A DNA stretch of 64,000 nucleotides from Candidatus Loosdrechtia aerotolerans (GCA_021646405.1 SOER01000009.1:1-64000); one strand, 5' to 3'. Positions 8,775 through 18,483 are shown, counted from the first letter of the stretch. Numbers and translations are program-made. Notes: generated by a model from the letters alone, not told the origin.

Positions 8775-9782
8775 CTATAATAACAACGATACAACAGCAA
8801 AATAAATAATCAGGCTCGTAATATCTCGGATAATAGTGGCAAAAGGACCGCTGGCAATGGCTGGATCGTAATGGAATTTTTGAAATAACCATGGCAAAGC
8901 TATCGCCACCAGCATGGACATAAGAACTGTTAACATTATAGAAATTCCCAGCACCAGACTCAATATGCCGGAACCAATCCATAAAAACGAGAACCCAAAG
9001 ATCAGTAATCCAAGAAGTATGGCTAAAGAAAGATTTACTTTAAATTCCCGCCAAACATATTTTTTCATATCCAGATCATGTGTAAGAGCCAGAGACCTGA
9101 TAAAAATAGTCTGCGTTTGGGCACCAACTGCATCAGCCATATACACAACCACAGGAATGAACGCCGCTATTGCAATCTGTTCTTCCAGCGTGCCTTCGAA
9201 ATAGCGGACGACGATTGCGGCGGCGAGTCCTCCAAAAAGACCAATAACCAGCCAGGGAAGTCGTTTTCGGAAATGGAACCATGATTTGGCTTTTATAATA
9301 TTAACAGCCGGATTGTCTATCTTCACGGCTCCGGCAAAGCGTAGTGCGTCTTCGACATTTTCAGAATGCAAAACACTCAAAATGGTGTCGGATGTAACCA
9401 CACCAAGCAACTTTCCGGCATTATCAACCACCGGAACCGCCTTAATACCATGCTTAAGAGCCAGAAGCGCAACTTGCTCCTGATCGGTATATGCATTGGC
9501 GGTAACGAGTTTCTTAGGAGATAACTCTTTGGCTATCTGTGCCTTGGGAAAATGAAACAGGTCTTTAATTGAAACAATACCCTTCAATTTATTTTCTACA
9601 TCGACAAGGTAAATGTAATTTATGGTTTCAAAACGTCCGCCTTCTTGCAACAATGTTTGCTCGATGTCACCAATCGTCACGTCTTTGTGTACTACTGGTA
9701 CATTCACCGTCATCAGCCGTCCGGCAGATTCCTCGGGGTAATCGGATTGGCTTTGGGTGTCTTTTAACTCTGTTTGTTGCAT
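8775..9782 (-). CDS. mgtE: MgtE-type divalent cation transporter lacking the MgtE N domain
   Basis: Membrane transporter, most likely for Mg2+ or Co2+ uptake. The ATG at 9782 with AAAGGGAA upstream is preferred over one at 9818. Residues 15-155 hold two CBS repeats beginning ESAGRLMTVNVPVVHK and containing VPVVDNAGKLLGVVTSD; in MgtE these sense Mg2+. Five hydrophobic helices follow, with the family signatures GLFGGLAAAIVVRYFE, IPVVVYMADAVGAQTQTIFI and DPAIASGPFATIIRDITSLI. The protein has about 335 residues, whereas standard MgtE has about 450, because the N-terminal superhelical domain that normally precedes the CBS pair is missing. It stands alone between repeat-rich intergenic regions. Confidence 0.9.
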   Translation of the reverse strand: MQQTELKDTQSQSDYPEESAGRLMTVNVPVVHKDVTIGDIEQTLLQEGGRFETINYIYLVDVENKLKGIVSIKDLFHFPKAQIAKELSPKKLVTANAYTDQEQVALLALKHGIKAVPVVDNAGKLLGVVTSDTILSVLHSENVEDALRFAGAVKIDNPAVNIIKAKSWFHFRKRLPWLVIGLFGGLAAAIVVRYFEGTLEEQIAIAAFIPVVVYMADAVGAQTQTIFIRSLALTHDLDMKKYVWREFKVNLSLAILLGLLIFGFSFLWIGSGILSLVLGISIMLTVLMSMLVAIALPWLFQKFHYDPAIASGPFATIIRDITSLIIYFAVVSLLL

Positions 9783-10214
9783 AGTATTCCCTTTCACGAA
9801 GACAATAGAATATAACACTATTGTGCATCTGTAATAAATATGGATTCTCTTGTGTTGCCTCTTGATGTAATGTGATAAAGTACTCCATCAAATTCTATTC
9901 CTAAAGATCTTGTCACGGTACAGAATTTATCATTTACTTTAAGCCTATTAATATAGGCCTTGTCCTTAAAAAGATATTACCAGATGATGGTCAGGATTGA
10001 TTCTATAGAGGACACGGACAACCAGTTATCCTTACCCCTTAACTCCGCAACTGTCCGGTTTCATCATTTGAATACTATAACAACTATTTCCTTGCTTAAA
10101 TCTTGACAAAATAAATCTAATATGTAACAATAAAATTTCCTGGTATTTTTATTTTGCGTTCATTATGTAATCCAGTTTCTTTAGCATACGTTTTATTAAA
10201 CACCATATTATCAA
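9783..10214. other. Intergenic region without recognisable gene
   Basis: A divergent promoter region between mgtE and the dCACHE gene. TTGACA occurs near 10104 with AT-rich sequence after it, which could serve the rightward gene. Nothing else is seen. Confidence 0.4.
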
Positions 10215-11240
10215 TTGAAGCCAATAAACAGAATATTTATTGCATCTGGTATTGCACTTTTGGTTTTTCTGGTCATTATGGGTCCCTTAACATATAAGGT
10301 CCTTGTCCCCTCCTTAAGAACCGAAGTGTTAAATCACCTGATCTCCGTCCGGGAAATTAAGAAGATGCAGATTCAGAATTTTTTCTATGAGAGGTACGGG
10401 GACATTAATATACTTTCCAAAAACCCTTTGGTCGTTCAGAGTCTCCCCCGGTTTTCCAGTGCCTTTAGGAGCGGCGGTTTTACCAGTTCTTCTTATAAGC
10501 AGGTTGATACTTACTTTGGCCCTTTGCTTGAACATTTTGAAAGGCAACATGGATATCACAACATATTCCTTATCGATGTCGATGGAAACGTTGTTTTTGG
10601 CGTGAAACAGGATGAATATCTCGGCACAAATCTGAAAACAGGTGAATTTAGCTCATTTACCATTGGAGAAATATTTAATGCAGCGCTAAGCCATATTAAA
10701 TTCTCTGATTTGACGTGGTGTGAAGAGGCAAATGACTTTGTCTTCATGGCAGCCTCTCCGGTATATGATATTACCAACAGGCTCCTCGGTGTTATTCTGG
10801 TAGAAATACCGTACTCTCAAATCGATATATTCCTGGCCCAAAGGGATGGATTAGGTGATACCGGTGAGATTTATCTCGTCGGTGATGATCATTACGCGCG
10901 TTCGAAGTCGAGATTTTTTAACCAGAATACCATTCTTAAACTTGAGATTGATACAGCAGCCACGCAAGACGCCTTTCTGGGTCATACCGATATTAAGGTT
11001 ATCAAGGACTATCGGAATATCCCGGTAGTCAATGCATACACACCTCTTGAAAATTTGCGGGATGTAAACTGGGTATTGCTCGTAAAAATCGATGTAAAAG
11101 AAGCGTTTCATTCAATCCTTGTATTGAAAACAGATCTTACTATCATTGCCAGTATATTATGTACAATCACAGGCGTTTATCTTTACCTTAAGCTCCGGAA
11201 GAAAAAAGATTCAGAAAGTATTCCCGAAGAATCCTTTTAG
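10215..11240 (+). CDS. Stand-alone membrane-bound dCACHE sensor protein
   Basis: A protein of 341 residues. One membrane helix at about residues 8-30 and a second at about 305-325 frame a periplasmic double-CACHE ligand-binding domain with HNIFLIDVDGNVVFGVKQDE, MAASPVYDITNRLLGVILVE, GDTGEIYLVGDDHYARSKSR and VKDYRNIPV-type sequence. No HAMP, kinase, cyclase or chemoreceptor domain follows; the protein ends after a short basic tail. The same type of domain forms the N-terminus of the histidine kinase at 31446-33689. The TTG at 10215 has no clear ribosome site, so the start is uncertain. Its last 53 bp overlap the convergent gene at 11188. Confidence 0.75.
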   Translation: MKPINRIFIASGIALLVFLVIMGPLTYKVLVPSLRTEVLNHLISVREIKKMQIQNFFYERYGDINILSKNPLVVQSLPRFSSAFRSGGFTSSSYKQVDTYFGPLLEHFERQHGYHNIFLIDVDGNVVFGVKQDEYLGTNLKTGEFSSFTIGEIFNAALSHIKFSDLTWCEEANDFVFMAASPVYDITNRLLGVILVEIPYSQIDIFLAQRDGLGDTGEIYLVGDDHYARSKSRFFNQNTILKLEIDTAATQDAFLGHTDIKVIKDYRNIPVVNAYTPLENLRDVNWVLLVKIDVKEAFHSILVLKTDLTIIASILCTITGVYLYLKLRKKKDSESIPEESF

Positions 11241-12936
11241 GATAAATATAAATGGGATACTCCCGGAATTTTATCACTTCATTACGTTTAAGATGATTAC
11301 GCATTGTGTTTACTTCCCATTGCCTCCTAAGAAGTTCATCGCGTATTTGATTCACCATAACAGTATTTAATTCCCGGATCCTCTGGAAATACCGTCTTTT
11401 ATCATCTTTATTACCTTTTGCCATCATCTTTAAGAGTGTCTGTTTTTCTTCCACTCTTTGCCTGAATTCTGCACTGTTTTGCAGTTCTGCCGGGGCGTAT
11501 CTCTCCGGGCTGTAGGTCATTCTTCTCAAATTATTCCGGAGGCGTTGTAGATCCTCAGTATCTGACTCAGACAGGTCAAATGGTAAAAAAAGCGTTGCAG
11601 AAATGGTAACAAAGGCCGGATGATCAATACCAAAAAATTTCCTGATAATTTCATCAGTAATCATATCATATTTCGCTCCCCCAATCCCATGGATAAAAAT
11701 ATCCGAAAAAAATATACGGGAAAACATGGTTATTGTGATTGCCCGTGGGCGTATTTTCATACCAGTATCAGCCAATGCCCTTAACTCAGATACATTCTGA
11801 ATAATTTCTTTACCTTTTTTTAAAGTAACCAGGATATTCGAACCATCGGTAACTTTTATAGATTCCTTTTCATGTACTACAAAACACCTCCTCCTTCGCC
11901 CCCCTGCCTTCCATATCCAAAAAGGTACTTCAATAAAATTTCCTTCAATCTTCATATCTGGCAATGGGTTTGCCCTGGAGCGGATCTTATGGATACGCCG
12001 ATACTCAATCAATGTATCGTTATATATTTTTATAAATCGATCTGCATTATGAAAAATATGCAGGAGAAAATAATAAAATCCATCGGTATCGCACATCCGG
12101 GAGACAGGAATTTCAAGATTATTCATACAAAAATCTTTTTCCAGGGTACGCCGTGCAGCGGTTAACAAGGTTACCATATCTGTGCAACCCTGATAATAAT
12201 ATTCCTCGAGGGTATTCATAAATCTCTCAAACGCAGCTTGCATATCTTCAATAGGTTTCCCGAGATTTTGACAAACGGTGTTCTTCCTGAACAGGAGCAG
12301 GACATCCTCTTTGAATTGAAGTATTGTTTTGATATCATGAAATACAATCTCCTCATACGCTGTCTTCTGCTTATCATCTTCAACAAACAGTACTTTTTGA
12401 ACAGACGCCAGTGTTTCTGACAGAACAGGCATATACAGAAAACCCATATTGCAGGCGTCATTGTCTACAATCATATTGACACCTATACCATGAAGCTTTT
12501 TGGATAAATGGTATGCAAGATGGTTCTTTATCCATATACCAGGATAATACAAAATAGGTTCATGACCGGTCTGTATAATAGTGATGTCTTTGATTGAAGG
12601 ATAATCCGGGATTTTTCCTTTACTCCATGGTTTATCCGGCATTCCTTTCCACAATAAATTCTTCTGACTACCATCCTCATGAGAGGAGTATTGCGCCGGT
12701 TGACCTTTCCTGTGCAAAGATTCAACCTTCTCCGTATAACCCGCAGCCCAGTACACTATATCGCTGCGAATTTTGTCACGTAATTCCTGAAAAGGGATAC
12801 CAGCAATTTCACCCCTGTATTCAAGTATCTTTTTCCTGTTTGACTGCACCAGTTCCTGGATCCGGTCTACCGGTGGATCTACAAAAACTTCTCTATTGTT
12901 TTTCGGCACTCTGTAAACGTCATTTTTCTTTGTCAT
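11188..12936 (-). CDS. Conserved protein with BshC-like features
   Basis: A protein of 582 residues. A segment IIQTGHEPILYYPGIWIKNH near residue 125, followed by IGVNMIVDNDAC, resembles the TGQQPGLFGGPLY/NMDDHD-like region of BshC, the putative cysteine ligase of bacillithiol synthesis. A later block, SDIFIHGIGGAKYDMITDEI, corresponds to the region BshC proteins use near their C-terminal half. Two coiled-coil stretches occur near the end. The similarity is partial, so a true BshC role is unproven; a related nucleotide- or sugar-linked ligase is equally possible. No bshA or bshB is seen nearby. The 3' end overlaps the convergent dCACHE gene by 53 bp. Confidence 0.7.
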   Translation of the reverse strand: MTKKNDVYRVPKNNREVFVDPPVDRIQELVQSNRKKILEYRGEIAGIPFQELRDKIRSDIVYWAAGYTEKVESLHRKGQPAQYSSHEDGSQKNLLWKGMPDKPWSKGKIPDYPSIKDITIIQTGHEPILYYPGIWIKNHLAYHLSKKLHGIGVNMIVDNDACNMGFLYMPVLSETLASVQKVLFVEDDKQKTAYEEIVFHDIKTILQFKEDVLLLFRKNTVCQNLGKPIEDMQAAFERFMNTLEEYYYQGCTDMVTLLTAARRTLEKDFCMNNLEIPVSRMCDTDGFYYFLLHIFHNADRFIKIYNDTLIEYRRIHKIRSRANPLPDMKIEGNFIEVPFWIWKAGGRRRRCFVVHEKESIKVTDGSNILVTLKKGKEIIQNVSELRALADTGMKIRPRAITITMFSRIFFSDIFIHGIGGAKYDMITDEIIRKFFGIDHPAFVTISATLFLPFDLSESDTEDLQRLRNNLRRMTYSPERYAPAELQNSAEFRQRVEEKQTLLKMMAKGNKDDKRRYFQRIRELNTVMVNQIRDELLRRQWEVNTMRNHLKRNEVIKFREYPIYIYPKRILREYFLNLFSSGA

Positions 12937-13033
12937 TTTTTGTTAATTTTGCTTAAGTATGTTATGATTATAGGTAACGTTAATAATGAGTTGAACACCA
13001 CAGGTTATTAAAAATTATATGCAGGAAAATAAA

Positions 13034-14584
13034 ATGATTGAAGAGAATAATGAAAAAATCCTAATTCTCGATTTTGGGTCGCAATATGCCCAGCTCATTG
13101 CACGACGGGTTCGGGAAAACAACGTCTTTAGTGAGATAGTACCACATACTATTACTGCAGAACAAGTGAAGAAAATAAATCCAAAAGGGATTATTCTTAG
13201 CGGTGGCCCTGCTAATGTATATGTAAAGAATGCCCCCCAATGCAGCGAAAAAATTGTTAGTATGGGTATACCTATTCTTGGTATCTGTTATGGAATGCAG
13301 TTAGGATGTCAAATGCTGGGAGCTACCGTAAAACCAACAACTACACGGGAATACGGAAGAACAGCCTGTACGGTAAATAATGAAACTACCTTATTCAAAT
13401 CACTCTCAAAAGACATTACTGTATGGATGAGTCATGGAGATCAGGTTGTTGAGTTACCTCCTGAATTTGAATCACTCGCGTTTACCCATAACTGCCCTTT
13501 TGCTGCGATAAAACATAAAAAAAATGCATTTTATGGTGTACAATTCCATCCGGAAGTTACCCACACCTTGCAAGGAAGTCAGGTCATACGGAATTTTCTC
13601 TACGAGATATGCGGGTGTACAGGTAATTGGGAAATGCATTCATATAGAGAAAAATCATTAGACGATATCCGGAAGCAAGTTAGGAACGGAAGGGTAGTAT
13701 GTGGATTATCGGGAGGAGTAGATTCTGCAGTAACGGCTGCACTTATCTACAGAGCAATCGGAAATCGACTCTCCTGTATCTTTGTTGATAATGGTCTTTT
13801 AAGGAATTATGAAGCAGAAGAAGTCATCAAAACGTTTAAAGACAACTTCATGGTAGACCTCCATACCATTTATGCACAGGATCGATTCCTGGATAAATTA
13901 AAAGGAATAACCGATCCTGAAAAAAAACGGAAGATTATCGGACATGAATTCATTGAAATCTTTAAGGAAGAGGCAATGAAGATATCGGGAGCAAAATTCC
14001 TTGCACAAGGTACATTGTACCCTGACGTTATCGAAAGCATCCCTGCCCATGGGGGTCCAACTGTAACAATAAAAAGCCACCATAACGTTGGTGGTTTACC
14101 GGCAGAATTGGGGTTTGAGTTAGTAGAACCACTCCGGTTTTTATTCAAAGATGAAGTACGCATGATAGGGGAAGAGCTTGGCTTGCCAGAAGAGCTTGTT
14201 TGGCGTCATCCATTCCCTGGTCCCGGGCTGGCTATCCGGATTATCGGTGAAGTAACAGGGCGGCGTTTAGAAACCCTCCGCAGCGCTGATAAGATTCTTA
14301 TCGAAGAAATTCGTCGGGCAGGGCTCTATCGTTCCATATCACAATGTTTTGCGGTCCTTTTACCATTAAATACAGTAGGGGTGATGGGTGATGAGAGGAG
14401 CTATGAGAACGTTATCGCCATCCGTGCTGTAGAAACGACTGATTTTATGACCGCCGACTGGTATCGTATTCCAGACGAGATCCTGGGCACTATTTCAAGC
14501 CGGATCATCAATGAGGTCGAAGGCGTTAATCGTGTTGTCTATGATATTAGTACCAAACCACCAAGTACTATTGAATGGGAATAA
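13034..14584 (+). CDS. guaA: GMP synthase (glutamine-hydrolysing)
   Basis: Converts XMP, ATP and glutamine to GMP in the cytoplasm. The class I amidotransferase domain (to about residue 195) has the start [18 protein letters not shown], the nucleophile Cys in GICYGMQLG and His/Glu in FHPEV. The ATP pyrophosphatase domain has the P-loop [10 protein letters not shown], and the C-terminal dimerisation domain ends [13 protein letters not shown]. Full length, about 516 residues. The ATG at 13034 is chosen because CAGGAAAA precedes it by five bases; an ATG at 13019 lacks such a site. guaB, the preceding pathway step, lies at 25101 rather than adjacent. Confidence 0.97.
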   Translation: MIEENNEKILILDFGSQYAQLIARRVRENNVFSEIVPHTITAEQVKKINPKGIILSGGPANVYVKNAPQCSEKIVSMGIPILGICYGMQLGCQMLGATVKPTTTREYGRTACTVNNETTLFKSLSKDITVWMSHGDQVVELPPEFESLAFTHNCPFAAIKHKKNAFYGVQFHPEVTHTLQGSQVIRNFLYEICGCTGNWEMHSYREKSLDDIRKQVRNGRVVCGLSGGVDSAVTAALIYRAIGNRLSCIFVDNGLLRNYEAEEVIKTFKDNFMVDLHTIYAQDRFLDKLKGITDPEKKRKIIGHEFIEIFKEEAMKISGAKFLAQGTLYPDVIESIPAHGGPTVTIKSHHNVGGLPAELGFELVEPLRFLFKDEVRMIGEELGLPEELVWRHPFPGPGLAIRIIGEVTGRRLETLRSADKILIEEIRRAGLYRSISQCFAVLLPLNTVGVMGDERSYENVIAIRAVETTDFMTADWYRIPDEILGTISSRIINEVEGVNRVVYDISTKPPSTIEWE

Positions 14585-14663
14585 CAAACAGAGTTTCCTG
14601 TGTATCTGACATCCAAGAGGTTTTATCAGGTGAGATGCCAGCAGGGAATTTGTCATTCTGAGC

Positions 14664-14716
14664 GGCAGCGAAGAATCTCGTCTTTTCATGGTTTTAAGAG
14701 AGCATCTTATACTAAA
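14664..14716. repeat. Dispersed 53-bp repeat, copy 2
   Basis: Same sequence as 8696-8748 with three differences. It is preceded by TGTCATTCTGAGC, extending the match to the common form of this intergenic repeat. Confidence 0.85.
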
Positions 14717-14917
14717 CAACGATATTTGTACTCCTTTTGAGGAGGGCCGAATAGCTCTTCCACCCCTTCATCTCTTCTGTCTTCATAGACCTTTTCTACT
14801 TCTTCCCATGAACAGAAAGAAACATTATGGTAACATATTGCCTTCATTACCCCTATAATTACACCTTACGCTCTCTATCAGAAAAGAGTACAGCGTTATT
14901 CAGCACTCTGGCATGGG

Positions 14918-14969
14918 GCGCACTCTAAAGGGATGCGGCAACAAGTTGCCGCATCCCTTTAGAGTGCGC
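14918..14969. repeat. Perfect 25-bp inverted repeat (long hairpin)
   Basis: Left arm 14918-14942 (GCGCACTCTAAAGGGATGCG and on), loop AA, right arm 14945-14969, fully complementary. No T-run follows, so it is not a typical intrinsic terminator. A related half-unit with CCTGAAGGGATGCGGC occurs at about 22562, suggesting a repeat family. Confidence 0.9.
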
Positions 14970-15134
14970 ACACTCACGACCAAACACCAAAAACACAACA
15001 AAATTCTTTAGCCTGATTTTGGTAAGATTCATTTGCATAGTTGGCGTGTTATTTGCTGTTAAATAATTTTACCGCTAAATAAAATTTACTCAGGAACACT
15101 CATACCTTTTGAGATAAAATTATTCAATTTAGGC

Positions 15135-15162
15135 TTGACATTGGCCTCGTTGATTATATAAT
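15135..15162 (+). promoter_or_regulatory. Consensus sigma-70 promoter
   Basis: TTGACA at 15135-15140 and TATAAT at 15157-15162, both perfect, with a 16-bp spacer. Transcription would begin near 15169 and reach the small gene at 15226. Confidence 0.7.
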
Positions 15163-15225
15163 TTTAGCGAATTTTACAGAACTCATTTTATTCGTATTGA
15201 AGGATTTTTTGTGGGGATAAATAAA

Positions 15226-15393
15226 ATGATTTCAGAGGTAAATCATTCCACTGATAGTCAGCGGCGAAAGATTGAACGGCTGGCATTAATTAAGGAAAGA
15301 TACAAAAAACTGGTACTTGATCCGAGAAAAGAAATTGAATTCGAGATCGAGAGGGCGTTAGATGACGAGGATGGCGAAATAGACAATGCATAA
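15226..15393 (+). CDS. Small charged hypothetical protein
   Basis: A protein of 55 residues beginning MISEVNHSTDSQRRKIERLA, then KERYKKLVLDPRKEIEFEIE and an acidic end. It is predicted to be helical and cytoplasmic. A GGGGAT ribosome site about 10 bases upstream and a consensus promoter 60 bp upstream support expression. A GTG at 15211 is an alternative start. The family is unknown. A strong hairpin at 15448-15486 follows. Confidence 0.6.
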   Translation: MISEVNHSTDSQRRKIERLALIKERYKKLVLDPRKEIEFEIERALDDEDGEIDNA

Positions 15394-15951
15394 TTATTCC
15401 TCCTCCGTTCTTCCCGTAGTTCTCTGTAGCCGCAAACTTTGATGCTATTCTGTTTGTCTGCAAGGATCTTTTGCAGACAAACAGAACATAGTAATAGTGT
15501 AAATCCGCAATATTTCTCACCTCTGTGAAGATAAAGGTAATTTGTGCTAACAAATATACTATCCATGAAATCGCAGCACCCAGGACGCCAAGTGAAGTCT
15601 TGCCGGTTAAGTTCAGGCAGGAAACCCTGAGAGCTCTGATGATGTATTCTGCTGCTAATTGTTATTCTGTGCCTCACCAACGAGTATGATCGTACCACCA
15701 AGGCGCTTATGTATAGTATCTACCAGATGAAACCGGACAGAATATGGTGAAATATGTTCGGTTTGATGCTTTGAGTACTATAGCTTTTCTGCCGCAGCAG
15801 CAAAACGCTTTTAGGTAATGTAATCATCGTTATTTCAGCTTCCCGTTTAACCATGCTGCCAAAATTGATACGATCAGGCGTTGGAACCATACAGCAGAAT
15901 GTGGCATAGCCTTCATAACTGATAAAGGGAAACGTAATCCTTTACAAGGGA
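15394..15951. other. Intergenic region, no supported gene
   Basis: Contains the hairpin at 15448-15486. The remainder shows no convincing reading frame with a ribosome site. Confidence 0.5.
15448..15486. terminator. 16-bp perfect stem-loop after small gene
   Basis: TTCTGTTTGTCTGCAA, a 7-base loop, and the exact complement TTGCAGACAAACAGAA. There is no T-run, so termination is uncertain; it may instead be a protein-binding or mRNA-stabilising site. Confidence 0.5.
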
Positions 15952-17061
15952 CTAATATCCGTCGTTTAAAATACCTTCAATAGCAACATCATTTGAAAAC
16001 CTCCTTATCGTTATATCCCGGATCTTACCGGCTTCGGCAATCTTATCAATACCCTTTCCCAACACTGGTGAGTAGGCATGTTCACCTCCTACAATAAGGG
16101 GGGCGATAAAAACAATAACCTTATCTGCGAGATGCCCTTCAATTACAGAAGTGATCACCCTGCTGCCGCCCTCTACCAGGATATTTGTTAATTTCATATT
16201 GCCAAGTACCTGAAATAATTCCATCAGATTTACACGTCCGTGTGGATCATTTGTTTGAACAATCCTGCATCCTGATCGTTCTAATTCCTGAATACGCTGC
16301 TGAGAAGCGTTTTGATTTACCGCAACAATTACTTCAGTATCATGTATTGTATGTATGAGACGGCAGCCGGCAGGTAGTAAGGCGTTGCTATCGATAATAA
16401 TCCGCCTGGGGTTTCTTCCTCCTTTTATACGGCAAGTTAATAACGGATCGTCACGTAATACCGTATTAAGCCCAACTATAATACCATCTACCTGTCCGCG
16501 GATCTTGTGCACATACGCCCGTGATTCCTCACTGGTAATCCATTTTGAGTCTCCTGTGCGGGTGGCGATCTTTCCATCAAGCGACATTGCCCATTTTACA
16601 ATCACATAAGGCAGTCCTTTTTGGATTAATTTAAAAAAGGGGGTATTTAGTCTCCTCGCATGTTCTTCCAGGATACCGAGCCGGATTTCAATCCCTGCGT
16701 CCTTTAACTTTTGAACTCCCTTACCAGAGGTAATAGGATTCGGGTCAAGAATCGCTGTTACAACCTTCGCAATACCGGCATCAATAATGGCGTCGGTACA
16801 CGGTGCAGTCTTGCCGTAATGTGCGCAAGGCTCCATAGAAACGTACAACGTTGCCCCTTTACAATTCTTTCCGCCCTCTGTGATTGCGTGCACCTCTGCG
16901 TGTGATCCTCCGAACATCTGGTGGTAACCTTTTCCTATGATCTTGCCATTTTTTACCAATACAGCGCCAACCATAGGGTTTGGCTCAACCTTCCCCCGGC
17001 CTTTCTCTGCCAATTCCAGGGCAAGTTTCATATAGTTTTCGTCAACATCCTGTATATTCAT
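15952..17061 (-). CDS. ribD: Bifunctional riboflavin biosynthesis deaminase/reductase RibD
   Basis: Catalyses deamination and then reduction of the pyrimidine intermediate in riboflavin synthesis. The N-terminal cytidine-deaminase fold holds the zinc site in HAEVHAI and EPCAHYGKTAPC. The C-terminal reductase domain starts VIVKWAMSLDGKIATRTGDS and contains GIIVGLNTVLRDDPLLTCR and ILVEGGSRV. It has 369 residues, the usual length. It lies downstream of aroA on the same strand, 145 bp away. ribF and ribH are elsewhere in the window, and no FMN riboswitch is seen upstream. Confidence 0.96.
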   Translation of the reverse strand: MNIQDVDENYMKLALELAEKGRGKVEPNPMVGAVLVKNGKIIGKGYHQMFGGSHAEVHAITEGGKNCKGATLYVSMEPCAHYGKTAPCTDAIIDAGIAKVVTAILDPNPITSGKGVQKLKDAGIEIRLGILEEHARRLNTPFFKLIQKGLPYVIVKWAMSLDGKIATRTGDSKWITSEESRAYVHKIRGQVDGIIVGLNTVLRDDPLLTCRIKGGRNPRRIIIDSNALLPAGCRLIHTIHDTEVIVAVNQNASQQRIQELERSGCRIVQTNDPHGRVNLMELFQVLGNMKLTNILVEGGSRVITSVIEGHLADKVIVFIAPLIVGGEHAYSPVLGKGIDKIAEAGKIRDITIRRFSNDVAIEGILNDGY

Positions 17062-17205
17062 AGTACAGGATTAATTTAATCATAAAATGAGAAAGAGCAC
17101 AACGAAGAAGTTATAGAGCTATATTTGGTAACATTTTTCACCACGAACCCTAAACTACAGACCCTTAAACCTTGAACCGGAGGAATTACTCTGGTATATC
17201 GGTGA

Positions 17206-18483
17206 TCAGATACTTCCATCCCGTAATGCCTCCAGCCTTTGAAAATAATCGGGAAATGTTTTTGATACACACTCCGGATGTTTGATTACTATTCCCTTTG
17301 CACATAATCCTATTAACGCAAAACTCATAGCCATACGATGATCATCATACGTCTCTATTTCAGCAGGCTCTGGTAAAGACGGCTCAATCTCAAAACCATC
17401 CTCATATTCTCTTGCTGAAACACCCATTCGGCGTAATTCATTTACTACTGCAGCAATGCGGTCTGTCTCTTTTATACGCATATTTCTTACATTGCGCACC
17501 CGTGTCTTCCCCCTAGCAAACACTGCTACAGCCGCTAAAGTCTGTGCTACATCCGGCATATCATTCATATCAACATCAATCCCCTGCAGTGTGTTTCCCT
17601 GTACCTCTATCCAGCCGGTACCCACTTTGACACCACAACCCATACGCTGCAGGACATCAACAAAATGCACATCTCCCTGTAAGGAGTTGCTTCCGATCCC
17701 GAGGACCCTGACCCTTCCACCGGTAATAGCCGCAGCAGCAAAAAAATACGAGGCAGCCGATGCATCTGCTTCAACTTCATAAGATATCGCACGGTAACGC
17801 TGTCCGGATTTTACTAAAAACGTTTTATAATTATCATTATCTACCGTTACACCGAACTGACGCATTAATGCTATAGTCATATCTACATAACGTTTTGAAA
17901 CTAAATCACCTTTTACCTCTATACGTACATCCTTCTCTGCATAGGAAGCAGCCATTAACAGAGAGCTGAAATACTGACTGCTCAGGTCGCCCTTTACAAC
18001 AGCCAATCCACCACGCAACCCCCTCCCCTGAATTATAACAGGCGGACAACCATTCTTGTACTTCGATACAACATCTGCCCCAAGCTGCTGCAACCCGTCA
18101 AGTAAATCCTGAATGGGCCTTTGTCTCATACGTGCTATGCCGTCAATCTCATATATTCCATTACCAAGGGTCAGCATAGCGGTTAAAAATCTCATGGCAG
18201 TACCTGCATTTCCGACAAACAAACAGGCCTGTTTCGCAGGAATAATCCCCTTTTTACCATGGAGAATGAACGTACAGGCATCCTGTTTTGCCTCTACGGG
18301 TATTCCCAGGGTGTTTAGACTTGTTGCCATATGTTCTGTATCATCACTAAAAAGGGCATTGGTTATTACGGACTTTCCGTCAGCTAACGCCGCAGTAATA
18401 AGGGCACGGTTTGTATAACTCTTTGAACCCGGAACCTTAACCACTGCATCAATCTTTCCGTATATCGGTTTTATCTCAATCAC
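17206..18483 (-). CDS. aroA: 3-phosphoshikimate 1-carboxyvinyltransferase (EPSP synthase)
   Basis: Joins shikimate-3-phosphate and PEP in aromatic amino acid synthesis. Family signatures are VPGSKSYTNRALITAALADG near the start, FVGNAGTAMRFLTAMLTLG, RQRPIQDLLDGLQQLGADV, and near the end VRNMRIKETDRIAAVVNELR and DDHRMAMSFALIGL. The GTG at 18483, with AGGTAA before it, gives VIEIKPIYGKIDAVVKVPGS and the usual length of about 425 residues; a TTG at 18507 is the longer alternative. Confidence 0.95.
   Translation of the reverse strand: MIEIKPIYGKIDAVVKVPGSKSYTNRALITAALADGKSVITNALFSDDTEHMATSLNTLGIPVEAKQDACTFILHGKKGIIPAKQACLFVGNAGTAMRFLTAMLTLGNGIYEIDGIARMRQRPIQDLLDGLQQLGADVVSKYKNGCPPVIIQGRGLRGGLAVVKGDLSSQYFSSLLMAASYAEKDVRIEVKGDLVSKRYVDMTIALMRQFGVTVDNDNYKTFLVKSGQRYRAISYEVEADASAASYFFAAAAITGGRVRVLGIGSNSLQGDVHFVDVLQRMGCGVKVGTGWIEVQGNTLQGIDVDMNDMPDVAQTLAAVAVFARGKTRVRNVRNMRIKETDRIAAVVNELRRMGVSAREYEDGFEIEPSLPEPAEIETYDDHRMAMSFALIGLCAKGIVIKHPECVSKTFPDYFQRLEALRDGSI

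Larger units (their letters stand above)
14585..15225. other. Intergenic region with repeats, a long hairpin and a promoter
   Basis: No gene is seen. It contains the second copy of the 53-bp repeat, the perfect 25-bp hairpin at 14918-14969 and a consensus promoter at 15135-15162. Confidence 0.6.

Noticed and set aside
15258-15701. 147-codon minus-strand frame
   Set aside because: It overlaps the small gene at 15226, which has a promoter and ribosome site, and its Ser/Arg-rich translation looks like noise.
15952-17400. FMN riboswitch before ribD
   Set aside because: No RFN-element signature was found upstream of ribD, ribF or ribH.
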